This document shows, in pieces, positions 1-7,344 of a stretch of 47,003 nucleotides of DNA. Position numbers and translations under genes: made by a program. How positions within the stretch are numbered: position 1 is the first letter of the stretch; each line of letters begins with the position of its first letter. The notes beneath the pieces were generated by a model. The model did not search any database and was not told the origin of the DNA. It saw only the letters and a program-made list of their open reading frames with translations. The stretch is from Methylobacterium radiotolerans JCM 2831 (GTDB lineage Bacteria > Pseudomonadota > Alphaproteobacteria > Rhizobiales > Beijerinckiaceae): NCBI RefSeq assembly GCF_000019725.1, contig NC_010509.1, positions 1-47,003 on the forward strand, in the 5' to 3' direction.

Positions 1-51
1 GAGCGTTGCCCTCGGCGCTGAAGCCGCGCGTGTGCGGGTGAGGCGTTGTCC

Positions 52-70
52 GTAGGGGGTTCCCCCCTAC
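52..70. repeat. GTAGGGG/CCCCTAC hairpin, copy in repeat B (oriT-like element)
   Basis: A near-perfect inverted repeat, GTAGGGGGTTCCCCCCTAC, is preceded by a conserved GTGAGGCGTTGTCC. The same arrangement recurs at 16993-17011, at 40595-40611 beside the mobilisation genes, and inverted at 5883-5900. Recurrence beside mob genes suggests an oriT-related site, but no nick sequence was recognised. Confidence 0.6.
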
Positions 71-114
71 ACCCCGGATCGGGCACCTGGTCGTCGTCGG
101 CGCCGCCGGCGGCG

Positions 115-229
115 TTGGTGACACGATCGCGGACCTGGTCAGCTGCATGTGTGACCAAGACAGTTTCAGCGTGCCGGCCGCCACCTTGGCGACAGGCCTC
201 GACCTGGCCAGCCGCCAGGCTGTCGCCAA
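115..229. repeat. Dyad cluster alpha-iteron-beta (two 44-bp dyads)
   Basis: Alpha dyad at 115-158 (arms TTGGTGACA and TGTGACCAA) and beta dyad at 186-229 (arms TTGGCGACA and TGTCGCCAA, centre CTGGCCAG). An iteron-like motif sits between them at 156-172. The 115-bp unit has the same internal spacing as 4275-4389 and 17056-17170. It forms the left border of the adhesin/protease cargo block. Confidence 0.85.
156..172 (+). repeat. Iteron-like motif CAAGACAGTTTCAGCGT
   Basis: The 17-bp motif is identical to one in the candidate oriV at 44055-44071. It partly overlaps the right arm of the alpha dyad. It may be a RepA-binding site outside the origin; this is inferred from sequence only. Confidence 0.6.
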
Positions 230-275
230 TGCCAATCTATACAGCCGCCGAAACCAAGACGGGCCATGAACAGAT

Positions 276-294
276 CCAATGTGGTATATTTTGG
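276..294 (+). promoter_or_regulatory. CCAA-N11-TTGG operator over adhesin promoter
   Basis: CCAATGTGGTATATTTTGG lies about 50 bases before the adhesin start and contains a -10-like TATATT. It is one of nine sites with the same spacing, all near promoters, so a shared repressor is likely. Confidence 0.6.
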
Positions 295-345
295 GTTGTC
301 CAAGCATTCATGTTGGACGATCCCTATTTCTTCTTGGATACGAAT

Positions 346-2274
346 ATGAACATGCTGAAAGGCGTGGCAGGGGGGCTTTTTGCACTGGTGATGATCGCGG
401 CGCTTCCGGCGGAAGCGGCCGATCCGGTGACGAACAACGGCACTGGCAACACCGTGCAGGGTTCGCCTGGCACGAATGTTTACGGCTCGTACAACAGCAT
501 TACCGATCGGAGCCCCAATCAAGACTCCGCGAGTAGCGATCAAGCGTTTGTCGGCGGCAATCGAAATACGATCCAGACCGGCGCCATGACCGTTACGGTT
601 GGCAACAACAACACCAATTTGGGGCCGGCGAATGCAGGTGGAGGAATCATCGTAGGCAACAGCAATGCCATTACCAATTCCGGTAATGGCGTCATCATTG
701 GCAACGGCTCGCGGGCAGATGGTGACAACAGCACGGTGATCGGCACCAACGGATCGGCGACGAACGGCGGCACCGCGATTGGCAACGGCTCGACGGCATC
801 TAGTGCCGATGAGGTGTCGATTGGCAGCTCGGGTAACGAGCGTCGATTGACCAATGTCGCGGCTGGTACGAACGCCACCGATGCGGCGAACGTCCAGCAG
901 ATGAACGCCGGCGATGCAGCTACGCTTGGTAGTGCCAAGTCGTACACCGATCAGTCGATTAGCAGCGAGGCAGCGGCGCGCAGTGCCGGCGACGCGGCCA
1001 CACTCAGCAACGCGAAAGGTTATACCGATCAAGCAGTGAGCAACGAGGCGGCCGCACGCAATGCGGGCGATCAGGCCACGCTGTATAACGCCAAGAATTA
1101 CACGGACCAGTCCGTGAACAACGAAGCGAACGCGCGCAGCAACGGTGATGCTGCAACGCTTTACAGCGCCAACCAATACTCCGATCAGGCGGTTAGCAAT
1201 GAGGCGGCGGCGCGTAGCGCCGGCGACGCGGCGACACTGCGGAGCGCCAATGTGTACTCCGATCAGGCGGTGAGCAACGAGGCGGCGGCGCGTAGCGCCG
1301 GCGACGCGGCGACACTCCAAAGCGCCACCATCTACGCCGACCAGGTCGTAAGCAATGAGGCGACCGCGCGTGAGGCAGGTGATGCCGCGACGTTGGCGAG
1401 CGCCAACACCTACACCGACACGTCCGTGCAGGCCGAGGCCGTGGCGCGCCAGGCAGGCGACGCCGCCACGCTGCGCAGTGCCAACACTTACACCGACACG
1501 TCGGTGCAGGCTGAGGCCGTGGCGCGCCAGGCGGGAGACGCCGCGACGTTGGCGAGCGCCAACACCTACACCGACACGTCCGTGCAGGCTGAAGCCGTGG
1601 CGCGCGAAGCGGGCGACGCCGCCATGCTGCGCAGTGCAAACATCCACACCGACACGTCTGTGCAGGCTGAGGCCGTGGCGCGCCAGGCGGGGGATGCCGC
1701 GACGTTGGCGAGCGCCAACACCTACACCGACACGTCGGTGCAGGCCGAGGCCGTGGCGCGCGAGGCAGGCGACGCGGCCACACTGCGCAGTGCTAACACC
1801 TACACCGACAAGTCGGTGCAGGCTGAGGCAATCGCTCGCGAGGCCGGCGACGCGGCGACGTTGACCAGCGCCAATGCGTTCACAACGTCGGCGGTGCGGT
1901 CCGAAGCGATCCTGCGAGCCGAAGGCGACGCCCGCACGCTCTCGGCCGCGAACGCCTACACCGACACCCGGTTCACCGACCTTTCCGATCGCTTCACCGA
2001 CTACCAGCGGAAAACCGACCGCGAACTTTCGGGCTTGAACGACCGGATGAACCGGCATTCGGCGATGACTTCGGCGATGATGCAGATGGCCATGAACGGC
2101 GCCAGCGGTGACTCCGAGCGCGGCCGACTTTCCGCTGGTGTGGGCTGGGCGAGCCGTGAAGAGGCGATCTCGATTGGCTATGCGAAGCGGATCGGCCGCA
2201 TTTCGCTGAGCATCGGCGGCGCCCTGAGTGGCGATCAGACGACAGCCGGCGTCGGCTTCGGCGTGGATCTCTGA
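346..2274 (+). CDS. Trimeric autotransporter adhesin (YadA-like)
   Basis: A surface adhesin of about 642 residues that should form a trimer anchored in the outer membrane. The chosen ATG begins a short signal peptide ending near ...PAEA. A frame-open ATG at 310 has no ribosome site. After the signal comes a head region rich in GN/NG turns (VVGNNN, IIVGNS, VIIGNG), then a neck motif, RRLTNVAAGTNATDA. Fourteen tandem 26-residue repeats (typical core AGDAATLRSANTYTD; 78 bp each, 907-1998) form a coiled stalk. The last 70 or so residues match a YadA membrane anchor with alternating beta strands. The last residue is Leu rather than the usual aromatic. Repeats 7-12 are nearly identical in DNA, so repeat number may vary. 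Bound substrate is unknown. Plasmid location suggests a role in cell contact or host attachment, which is inference. Confidence 0.88.
   Translation: MNMLKGVAGGLFALVMIAALPAEAADPVTNNGTGNTVQGSPGTNVYGSYNSITDRSPNQDSASSDQAFVGGNRNTIQTGAMTVTVGNNNTNLGPANAGGGIIVGNSNAITNSGNGVIIGNGSRADGDNSTVIGTNGSATNGGTAIGNGSTASSADEVSIGSSGNERRLTNVAAGTNATDAANVQQMNAGDAATLGSAKSYTDQSISSEAAARSAGDAATLSNAKGYTDQAVSNEAAARNAGDQATLYNAKNYTDQSVNNEANARSNGDAATLYSANQYSDQAVSNEAAARSAGDAATLRSANVYSDQAVSNEAAARSAGDAATLQSATIYADQVVSNEATAREAGDAATLASANTYTDTSVQAEAVARQAGDAATLRSANTYTDTSVQAEAVARQAGDAATLASANTYTDTSVQAEAVAREAGDAAMLRSANIHTDTSVQAEAVARQAGDAATLASANTYTDTSVQAEAVAREAGDAATLRSANTYTDKSVQAEAIAREAGDAATLTSANAFTTSAVRSEAILRAEGDARTLSAANAYTDTRFTDLSDRFTDYQRKTDRELSGLNDRMNRHSAMTSAMMQMAMNGASGDSERGRLSAGVGWASREEAISIGYAKRIGRISLSIGGALSGDQTTAGVGFGVDL
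907..1998 (+). repeat. 14 tandem 78-bp coding repeats in adhesin stalk
   Basis: Fourteen in-frame 78-bp units encode the adhesin stalk. Unit starts fall at 907, 985 and so on without indels. Middle units differ by only a few bases, which favours slippage or recombination that lengthens or shortens the stalk without a frameshift. Confidence 0.85.
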
Positions 2275-2365
2275 CCTGGTGAAGGCCATCCAACATTCGG
2301 TCATGTAAAGTTCAGGGGGCACGGATGCCCCTATCGGAATGGACGCCTCCTTTCAGGAGAGCGAT

Positions 2366-3625
2366 ATGATTTCAGGAACTAGCCTTCCCAGTTGCTTCGC
2401 AGCCATCCTCTCGGTGGCAATCGCTGGCACAGCTTCAGCAGCGAGCCAGCCCACAGCAGCGCGTCTACTTTCGGCCGAACAGGCCCGGGAGGTCGATGCG
2501 CAGGCGCTGGCTTCGGCAAGCAAGATCACGACTGCGGAAGCGCGCCAGCGCCTGGCTGTGCAGCGCGAAAGCCGCGACCTGGTCGCGAGCCTCCGCAGCA
2601 CCTACGGCAACCGGATCGCCGGTATCTACCGCGAGTGGACGCCCAGTCCGCGTCTCGTGGTCCGCCTGAAAGGTGCGAGCGCGGAGCGCGTCAGCCGGGC
2701 CAATCTGCCGACCGGATCGGTGGAGGTCGTCATCAAGTCGGGGGCCAGGTTCGGCGCCGACGAGCTGAAGCAGGCCGGTCGCACGCATGCGAAGGCGCTG
2801 CGCGCGGCATTCCCGACGCTCGGCGGTACGTGGGTCGATGAGCGCACGGGTGAGCTGGTGGTGGAAGTCGCCAGTGCGGCCGACGTGAAGACGGCCAAGG
2901 ATCTGGCAACGGTGATCGCCGGCGTGCCGGCGCGCGTGGTGGTGGGACGCGGGGACTTCAATGCCGCGCTCAGCGGTAGCGGCGCTCTCGACATTGCGCT
3001 ACCCAATGCCGTTGGTCATTGCACGGGCGGGTTCACGGTCAACATATTCGACGGCAACGACAAGACGACGGGACTCGCCACGGCCGGTCATTGCCCGGAT
3101 GGGAACGGCACGGCGACATACACGACGCTGGATGGCCTGCAAGACACGTTGACCCTGGTGGGGCAGGACTACGATGCGGATTCCGACGTCAAGTGGTACA
3201 CGAAGGTGGACCAGGACCGGGATTTCGAACCGACGTTCTACTCGGACGACGTGACGAAGCGCGAGGTCAGTTGGTATGTCTGGCGGGACGAGACGGTCGT
3301 GGGAGACTCGGTCTGCAAGTACGGGCAGACGTCGGGCGCTAGCTGTGGCGTTGTGGCGAGCACCAGCTATGCGCCGGCCGATCCGATCTGCAACGGGCAG
3401 ACCTGCGCGGCGACTTACGTGATGGTCGAGCCAGTAGCCGGTCAAACGCAATTTGGCTGCGCCTCCGGCGACAGCGGCGGCCCGGTGTTCAACGACACCA
3501 CGGCCTACGGCATCCTGAAAGGATGCGGGGACCGTGTCGGCAACACGATCTATGCGCAGCGCATGTTCTACACCGCTCTCGATGCCCTGGCGGAGAACGA
3601 CGTATATGTGTTTGTGCCGATCTAA
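2366..3625 (+). CDS. Secreted S1-family serine protease with pro-region
   Basis: An exported trypsin-fold endopeptidase of about 419 residues. ATG 2366 follows a good Shine-Dalgarno (AGGAGAG) and starts a signal peptide ending near ...TASAAS. Residues about 25-200 form a pro-region resembling those of alpha-lytic protease and streptogrisins, ending near RVVVGRGDFNAA. The catalytic domain shows the triad: His in TAGHC (about 242), Asp in the DYDADSDVKWY stretch, and Ser in ASGDSGGPVF (about 370). Several cysteines suggest disulphides formed in the periplasm. It lies between the adhesin and a gene for a pro-region-like protein, with a terminator after it. The substrate is unknown; adhesin processing, predation or host damage are all possible. 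Confidence 0.88.
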   Translation: MISGTSLPSCFAAILSVAIAGTASAASQPTAARLLSAEQAREVDAQALASASKITTAEARQRLAVQRESRDLVASLRSTYGNRIAGIYREWTPSPRLVVRLKGASAERVSRANLPTGSVEVVIKSGARFGADELKQAGRTHAKALRAAFPTLGGTWVDERTGELVVEVASAADVKTAKDLATVIAGVPARVVVGRGDFNAALSGSGALDIALPNAVGHCTGGFTVNIFDGNDKTTGLATAGHCPDGNGTATYTTLDGLQDTLTLVGQDYDADSDVKWYTKVDQDRDFEPTFYSDDVTKREVSWYVWRDETVVGDSVCKYGQTSGASCGVVASTSYAPADPICNGQTCAATYVMVEPVAGQTQFGCASGDSGGPVFNDTTAYGILKGCGDRVGNTIYAQRMFYTALDALAENDVYVFVPI

Positions 3626-3643
3626 GCATCCGTAATTCGGTCT

Positions 3644-3680
3644 AAAAGAAATGCCCTGGCTTGCCGGGGCATTTCTTTTT
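3644..3680 (+). terminator. Rho-independent terminator after protease gene
   Basis: The hairpin AAATGCCCTGG/CCGGGGCATTT is followed by a T run. It ends 11 bases before the next start codon, so the downstream gene probably depends on read-through or on its own promoter. Confidence 0.8.
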
Positions 3681-3690
3681 GGGATCGGCG

Positions 3691-4206
3691 ATGAAATTTC
3701 TACTATCAGCAGTTTTCTACTTGGCGGCGGTTGCCGCAGGCAACGCGGCGACATGCTCCACTGCGCCATACGATAGCAACATGCCAGGGTTGGCAGAGGG
3801 CGGCGAACTCCGCGCGCGGATCGAAGCGGTGTTCCCGACCTACAGGGACGTGCTGCTTTCGTCAGATACTGTTGCGATCATCTGGATCGATCCGCGCGAC
3901 TGTGCCGCCGCTGACCTCGATGCGCGCCTGGCGAAGGTTGAGGCGGTACTGGATCGCAAGGTGACCTTGCGCGCGGCGAGCGAGGATTTCCGACTGATTT
4001 CCGCCTATCGTCACCCCGAAGTGGTGACGACGCGGCAGCTCAAGCAGGTGTTCCCGTCGCTCACCGTTCGCGGCAACAAGATCGGTGAGAACGTCGAAGT
4101 CTTGGTGGTGGGCGCGGCGGACTTCAACGCCGCCGACAGCGCGGAAAAGCGCCGCAAGGCGGCCGCGATCGTCGGCAGGCCGGTGGAACTACGGCTTCAG
4201 CCGTAA
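3691..4206 (+). CDS. Exported protein resembling two protease pro-region modules
   Basis: A protein of about 171 residues with a signal peptide ending near ...GNAA. It has no catalytic motif. It appears to contain two copies of one module: an amphipathic start (RIEAVFPTYRD, then LKQVFPSLTVR), a beta strand (TVAIIWID, then VEVLVVG), a helix with repeated Ala/Lys, and a closing strand (RKVTLRA, then RPVELRL). The pro-region of the neighbouring protease has the same order (LRAAFPTLGG, ELVVEVASAAD, AGVPARVVVG). Because such pro-regions fold and inhibit their enzyme, this may be a stand-alone chaperone or periplasmic inhibitor of the protease. That is inference from by-eye alignment. It could instead be an unrelated small exported protein. 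Confidence 0.6.
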   Translation: MKFLLSAVFYLAAVAAGNAATCSTAPYDSNMPGLAEGGELRARIEAVFPTYRDVLLSSDTVAIIWIDPRDCAAADLDARLAKVEAVLDRKVTLRAASEDFRLISAYRHPEVVTTRQLKQVFPSLTVRGNKIGENVEVLVVGAADFNAADSAEKRRKAAAIVGRPVELRLQP

Positions 4207-4274
4207 GGCCTGCTGGCGGACACTGCGGAGCGCGCAGAGCGTGCACATGGTCGTCGCCGGCGCCAGTGCCAGCG

Positions 4275-4436
4275 TTGGTGACAGCCACTCGCGATCGATG
4301 GGCTGGATCTGTGACCAAGACAGTTTCAGCGTACGGGCCGGCGCGTTGGCGACATGCCTCGACCTGGCCAGTCGCCAGACTGTCGCCAATCCTTGGTCAC
4401 GGATCTCGCCGGCGACGCCCGTCTGGTCGTCACCAA
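4275..4436. repeat. Dyad cluster alpha-iteron-beta-gamma (three 44-bp dyads)
   Basis: Alpha 4275-4318, iteron-like motif 4316-4332, beta 4346-4389, gamma 4393-4436 (arms TTGGTCACG and CGTCACCAA). Total length is 162 bp, exactly as in the 17056-17217 cluster. It fills the convergent gap between two genes and forms the right border of the adhesin/protease block. Confidence 0.85.
4316..4332 (+). repeat. Iteron-like motif CAAGACAGTTTCAGCGT
   Basis: Exact copy of the 17-bp motif of the candidate oriV, located between the alpha and beta dyads. Confidence 0.55.
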
Positions 4437-4465
4437 GGCGCATAAGCGCCGCCGGCGCTGTCGCA

Positions 4466-4708
4466 TTAGCGGCCGTTCGTTTGTTCGGGAAGCGGAATTT
4501 CCCCGAGTAGCAGCAGAGCTAGATGCCAGCATGCTAGATCGCCTTGCTGCTTCGCACCTGGCGCGCTGGACTCCCACTTTCGTATCGCGTCGGTGGTCCT
4601 GTGGACCAAGCCGGCCAGTTCACGCTGAGTGAGCTTGTGACGCTGGCGCAAGGCGCGCCAATTTGGCACCTCCATGCCAGTTGGTAAGGCTGTCACGCGG
4701 TCAGCCAT
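4466..4708 (-). CDS. Small XRE-type helix-turn-helix regulator
   Basis: About 80 residues. The core WRALRQRHKLTQRELAGLV followed by IRKWESS is a typical XRE/Cro helix-turn-helix (residues about 17-50), so it probably binds DNA. It is the last gene of a five-gene minus-strand operon, and its ATG overlaps the upstream stop (ATGGCTGA), which implies coupled translation. It is the best candidate for the protein acting at the palindromic operators at 5788-5834. The target is not shown by the sequence. Confidence 0.7.
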   Translation of the reverse strand: MADRVTALPTGMEVPNWRALRQRHKLTQRELAGLVHRTTDAIRKWESSAPGAKQQGDLACWHLALLLLGEIPLPEQTNGR

Positions 4709-4919
4709 TGTCGTTGCGTTCCTGTATTGCTGCGCGGCCCGCATCGGTGATGCGCTGTTCGTGCAGGTTGTCGATGTAACCCGCACGCACCAGGGACATG
4801 AGCGTAGTAGTGAGGCCGCCGTAAGCAGACCGACCACTGCATCCATGATCGGATGGAAGACCAGCGGCGATATGTGAGAGAACTTGCCGCGCACGCGGCG
4901 TTAGCTTGCGCTCAGCCAC
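4701..4919 (-). CDS. Small uncharacterised protein, possible winged helix
   Basis: About 72 residues, fourth gene of the overlapping operon. I chose the GTG at 4919 because AAGGAG lies seven bases upstream and the GTG overlaps the preceding stop (GTGGCTGA). An ATG at 4937 also exists. The segment RARQVLSHIAAGL...LTTTLMSLVRAGYIDN...RITDAGRAAI looks like a small winged-helix fold, as in phage and plasmid regulators. No family was recognised. Confidence 0.6.
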   Translation of the reverse strand: MAERKLTPRARQVLSHIAAGLPSDHGCSGRSAYGGLTTTLMSLVRAGYIDNLHEQRITDAGRAAIQERNDNG

Positions 4920-5118
4920 GGGCGGGCTCCTTTGCAAGAAATGACTTCATCAGCCTGTCGCGCTCACTCGTAGCGAGTTTGACCACTTTCTCGGCTACCG
5001 TCTGTCCGCGCTCGGATCGCGGCGCTGTATCGCCTGAGAGAATATTCAGGATGCAGGACCAGGCGTAGGCCTCACCGAGAGCACTGGCCTGCTCTTCGGT
5101 TACTCGCCGCTCAGCCAT
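4912..5118 (-). CDS. Uncharacterised 68-residue protein
   Basis: Third gene of the overlapping operon. Its ATG lies inside the end of the upstream gene and its stop inside the start of the downstream one, so translation is probably coupled throughout. It is predicted mainly helical, with a charged C-terminus (TSERDRLMKSFLAKE). No motif was recognised. Confidence 0.6.
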   Translation of the reverse strand: MAERRVTEEQASALGEAYAWSCILNILSGDTAPRSERGQTVAEKVVKLATSERDRLMKSFLAKEPARG

Positions 5119-5432
5119 TCCAGCACCTCATCGCCAGCATCCGAGCCCTCGCACAGCGCTTTCAACCTGAGCCACGACGTCTTTGGAACCTCCACGCAAC
5201 TGCTGCGCAGCCAAACGCTGTGACTGGAGTCGGGGCTAGTTTGATCCGGAGCCTTGAACCGAGGCGACTCGCCGTCGTCGCCGATGATGGCGACAAGTTG
5301 GATCGACCGGGCCTCGCGGGGAACGCGCCGATACAACTCCAGCATCCACCGGCGCTCGGTCCCGCCGGTGCAATCCTTGCTCGCGACAAGAACCAGACCG
5401 TGGCAGGGGACCGTAAACCGGTCGCGGCTCAT
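5100..5432 (-). CDS. Uncharacterised 110-residue protein
   Basis: Second gene of the operon, overlapping the first by an ATGA junction. It has alternating strands (GLVLVASKDC, IQLVAIIGDDGES) and three or four cysteines, but no recognised catalytic motif and no signal peptide or membrane segment, so it is probably cytoplasmic. Function unknown. Confidence 0.6.
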   Translation of the reverse strand: MSRDRFTVPCHGLVLVASKDCTGGTERRWMLELYRRVPREARSIQLVAIIGDDGESPRFKAPDQTSPDSSHSVWLRSSCVEVPKTSWLRLKALCEGSDAGDEVLEWLSGE

Positions 5433-5782
5433 TCCGCACCACCTACATCAGCAAGGTCGGCCAAGCTGGCTTGGCGCCTTTCCTCGTCGCGACTAGTCCA
5501 CCACAAGGCCTCGCTGCACGGGCGGAGCGGCAGCCCGTCCGTTTCCAACTGCTCGCGCTTCCGGAACGTGAAGCGGATGTCGAAGGGATCGACGCCGGCC
5601 GCTACCATCTGGACCACGCGGTTGCGGCCATGATCCCAATCACACGGCTCCAGGACTAGGATTTGCTCGTTGGACTTCGGCTGCACGATCACGAGGGAGT
5701 ACTGACCCTTGGTCCTGGTATTGAGCGGGTGAACGCGGATTTCCCCGATCTGCTCGGGCGTGTAGTCTGCAATGCTGGTCAT
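5429..5782 (-). CDS. Uncharacterised 117-residue protein, first gene of operon
   Basis: The leader gene of the five-gene operon starts 29 bases after a clear TATAAT box flanked by two palindromes. The protein is soluble and rich in beta strands early (GQYSLVIVQPKSNEQILVLEP), with a basic middle and acidic end. I do not recognise it. Tight packing of five short genes with coupled starts suggests one complex or one regulatory circuit. Confidence 0.6.
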   Translation of the reverse strand: MTSIADYTPEQIGEIRVHPLNTRTKGQYSLVIVQPKSNEQILVLEPCDWDHGRNRVVQMVAAGVDPFDIRFTFRKREQLETDGLPLRPCSEALWWTSRDEERRQASLADLADVGGAE

Positions 5783-5787
5783 GGCGG

Positions 5788-5834
5788 CTACCTACGTTTG
5801 GTGTAGGTAGATTATACCGGTAATATTTACCGGT
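5788..5834 (-). promoter_or_regulatory. Promoter with two flanking operator palindromes
   Basis: On the minus strand a perfect TATAAT (5811-5816) is followed by the dyad CTACCTAC-N7-GTAGGTAG (5788-5810), overlapping the expected start of transcription. It is preceded by the dyad ACCGGTAA-N3-TTACCGGT (5816-5834) in the spacer. Both would occlude RNA polymerase if bound. This points to tight, probably autogenous, repression of the five-gene operon. Confidence 0.75.
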
Positions 5835-5882
5835 GTGCGGGCATGCAGAATGGCGTTCAGCCGGAGTTCAGTGTTTGGGGCT

Positions 5883-5900
5883 GTAGGGGGGAACCCCTAC
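5883..5900. repeat. GTAGGGG/CCCCTAC hairpin, inverted fourth copy
   Basis: The hairpin and its conserved flank (GCGTTATTCGTAGGGG on the minus strand) match the copies at 52, 16993 and 40595 but in reverse orientation. It lies between repA and the five-gene operon. Confidence 0.55.
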
Positions 5901-6011
5901 GAATAACGCTCCACCCGCGCCGGCAACGCATCAGCGATGGCAAGACCTGGTCCACCATCGGCAACGGGCAGGCCACACACGCCACCCTGCCAAACCCGCT
6001 CTCGCTTGAGC

Positions 6012-6033
6012 AACGGCCGCAATAGCGGCCGTT
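6012..6033. terminator. Strong palindrome downstream of repA
   Basis: AACGGCCGC-N4-GCGGCCGTT forms a GC-rich hairpin 25-45 bases after the repA stop on the minus strand. No T run follows, so termination would be weak or factor-dependent. Confidence 0.4.
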
Positions 6034-6040
6034 CGCATTG

Positions 6041-6057
6041 CAAGACAGTTGCAGCGC
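6041..6057 (+). repeat. Iteron-like motif variant next to repA stop
   Basis: CAAGACAGTTGCAGCGC differs from the oriV motif at two bases and abuts the 3' end of repA. Confidence 0.5.
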
Positions 6058-7314
6058 TCAGAACTGCAAGAGCCCCTGGTTTTCGCGATCAAACGTCATC
6101 TTCGGCGGCACATGGGTCGGACTCGGATAGAGAACCAATCCGTTATCCGAGTTCGACACTTTCGCGGTGTTGTAGATGGTCAGCACATGCTTCAGTTCGC
6201 GAAGAAATGCGCGGCGGAAGTCGCGCAGGCCTTGGTCGTTGCGAGCGTAGTCGGCGCCGAATTGTGCCGATAGCGAGATCCACGGGATGGTGGTCCGCTT
6301 GGATAGATAGCTCATCCGGTGAGTGAGCCAAACGTAGATATCGAGCGCAAGCGGCGAATGGCGCAGCGCCTTCATCGCGATCATGTTGATAGGCACCGGA
6401 TGGTCAACACACTCTTGGAAGAACGGCCGCGACAGCAGCAACCGGGATTGCCATTCGCCGGCCTCGTCGCGGTTCTGCGGCTCCCACCACTCGACGCGAT
6501 CGGCGAGCAAGACGTTTTGCAATGCCCAGCTTTCGCGGCCCTCGTAGCGGCACGAAATGATGGCTGAGAACATGGTCGTCATCGCGTGCTTCAGGCGTGT
6601 GATGTCGCCGCGCTTTCCGCCGGTGTTCTTCAGCCCGAGTTCGCGCAGGTAGGAGGCCAACGATGTGCCCAGCGACAGAACGGGCTCCTTCGTTCTGACC
6701 GCTTCCGAACACACCCAGGTCAGCAGCAGGCGGGGCAGGGTTCCATACGGCAGCCCTTCGGGATGCGCGGTCAGCATAGTGAGCGTGAAGTCGCCGTTCT
6801 TGCGAACGAACCTGTCCTCGGCGACGCGCCGATGCGGCAGCGTCGCAATCGCGAGCGCGCGCGTCATGAAGCCGATCGAGCCGGCCGCCTTCGCGTCGGC
6901 GGTTTCGATCGCTAAGTGCGCCTCGATGAGGTCGCGCACCCGCGACGGCAGTTCTTCATAGCGGTAGTCGTACACCGGCTTAATGGGTGTCTCTCGGCGG
7001 GTCTTGGGGGGAGGCGGCGCAGGTTTCGCCGGCGTTTCGCCCAACAGGTCGCCGATAGCTTTAGCCTCCCGCTGCGCCCGCTGTGGGCGCGCTGGCTGCG
7101 CCTGGTTCACCACATCGCCGATGGCCTTCGCATCGCTCGGCGCACGGCGCTGAGCCGTGGGGAACACGGTCTTTTCGGCGATCGTCTTCGCGTCGGCCGG
7201 GTCGAAACCCTCGTCTAACATTTGCTGAAGATATGCACGCCGCTCGACTTCGTGCGGATCTTTCGGCATGGCCGGCGTGCGGTTGCGCGTGGTAGTCTTG
7301 CGGCTCGTCGTCAT
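6058..7314 (-). CDS. repA: Plasmid replication initiator RepA
   Basis: About 418 residues. It resembles the 'plasmid encoded RepA' family: a variable Lys/Pro-rich N-terminus, then a conserved core with FMTRALAIATLPHR, LPYGTLPRLLLTWVCSEAVRT, LGLKNTGGKRGDI, a PVPINMIAMKALRHSPLALDIYVWL-like region, and a C-terminal winged-helix-like part. It should bind iterons to open the origin. I chose ATG 7314, with GAGGGA upstream; an open frame extends to 7527 inside fic and is unlikely to be used. It follows fic on the same strand with only a hairpin between. The likely oriV is far away (about 43.9-44.2 kb), so it would act at a distance. Confidence 0.85.
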   Translation of the reverse strand: MTTSRKTTTRNRTPAMPKDPHEVERRAYLQQMLDEGFDPADAKTIAEKTVFPTAQRRAPSDAKAIGDVVNQAQPARPQRAQREAKAIGDLLGETPAKPAPPPPKTRRETPIKPVYDYRYEELPSRVRDLIEAHLAIETADAKAAGSIGFMTRALAIATLPHRRVAEDRFVRKNGDFTLTMLTAHPEGLPYGTLPRLLLTWVCSEAVRTKEPVLSLGTSLASYLRELGLKNTGGKRGDITRLKHAMTTMFSAIISCRYEGRESWALQNVLLADRVEWWEPQNRDEAGEWQSRLLLSRPFFQECVDHPVPINMIAMKALRHSPLALDIYVWLTHRMSYLSKRTTIPWISLSAQFGADYARNDQGLRDFRRAFLRELKHVLTIYNTAKVSNSDNGLVLYPSPTHVPPKMTFDRENQGLLQF

Positions 7315-7344
7315 TGCCCGTCCCTCTAAGTGGTAGTGATGGCA

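Larger units (their letters stand above)
1..230. repeat. 990-bp direct repeat, copy B, second part
   Basis: These 230 bases are the 3' part of a 990-bp sequence. Its first 760 bases end this window (46244-47003) and its other copy is 16182-17171. The offset is a constant 30,062 bp when the window is treated as circular, and I see no mismatch. Identity stops after base 230, one base past the end of a 44-bp dyad element. The segment carries a GTAGGGGG/CCCCCCTAC hairpin, two 44-bp dyads and an iteron-like motif. It contains no convincing gene. Confidence 0.93.

Noticed and set aside
907..1998. Regular 78-bp repeats as a CRISPR array
   Set aside because: The units are contiguous, in frame and encode the adhesin stalk; there are no spacers and no cas genes.
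166..2322. Long minus-strand open frame across the adhesin
   Set aside because: It mirrors the repeat structure of the adhesin in the opposite strand, is Arg/Gly-rich and has no ribosome site. It is a shadow of a GC-rich repetitive gene.
4275..4436. 44-bp dyads as integron attC sites
   Set aside because: They lack the GTTRRRY/RYYYAAC ends and the asymmetric bulges of attC, and no integron integrase is present.
5788..5810. CTACCTAC/GTAGGTAG hairpin as an RNA element hiding the ribosome site
   Set aside because: The TATAAT box ends at 5811, so transcription should start inside the right arm and the RNA could not form the full hairpin. It is more likely a DNA operator.
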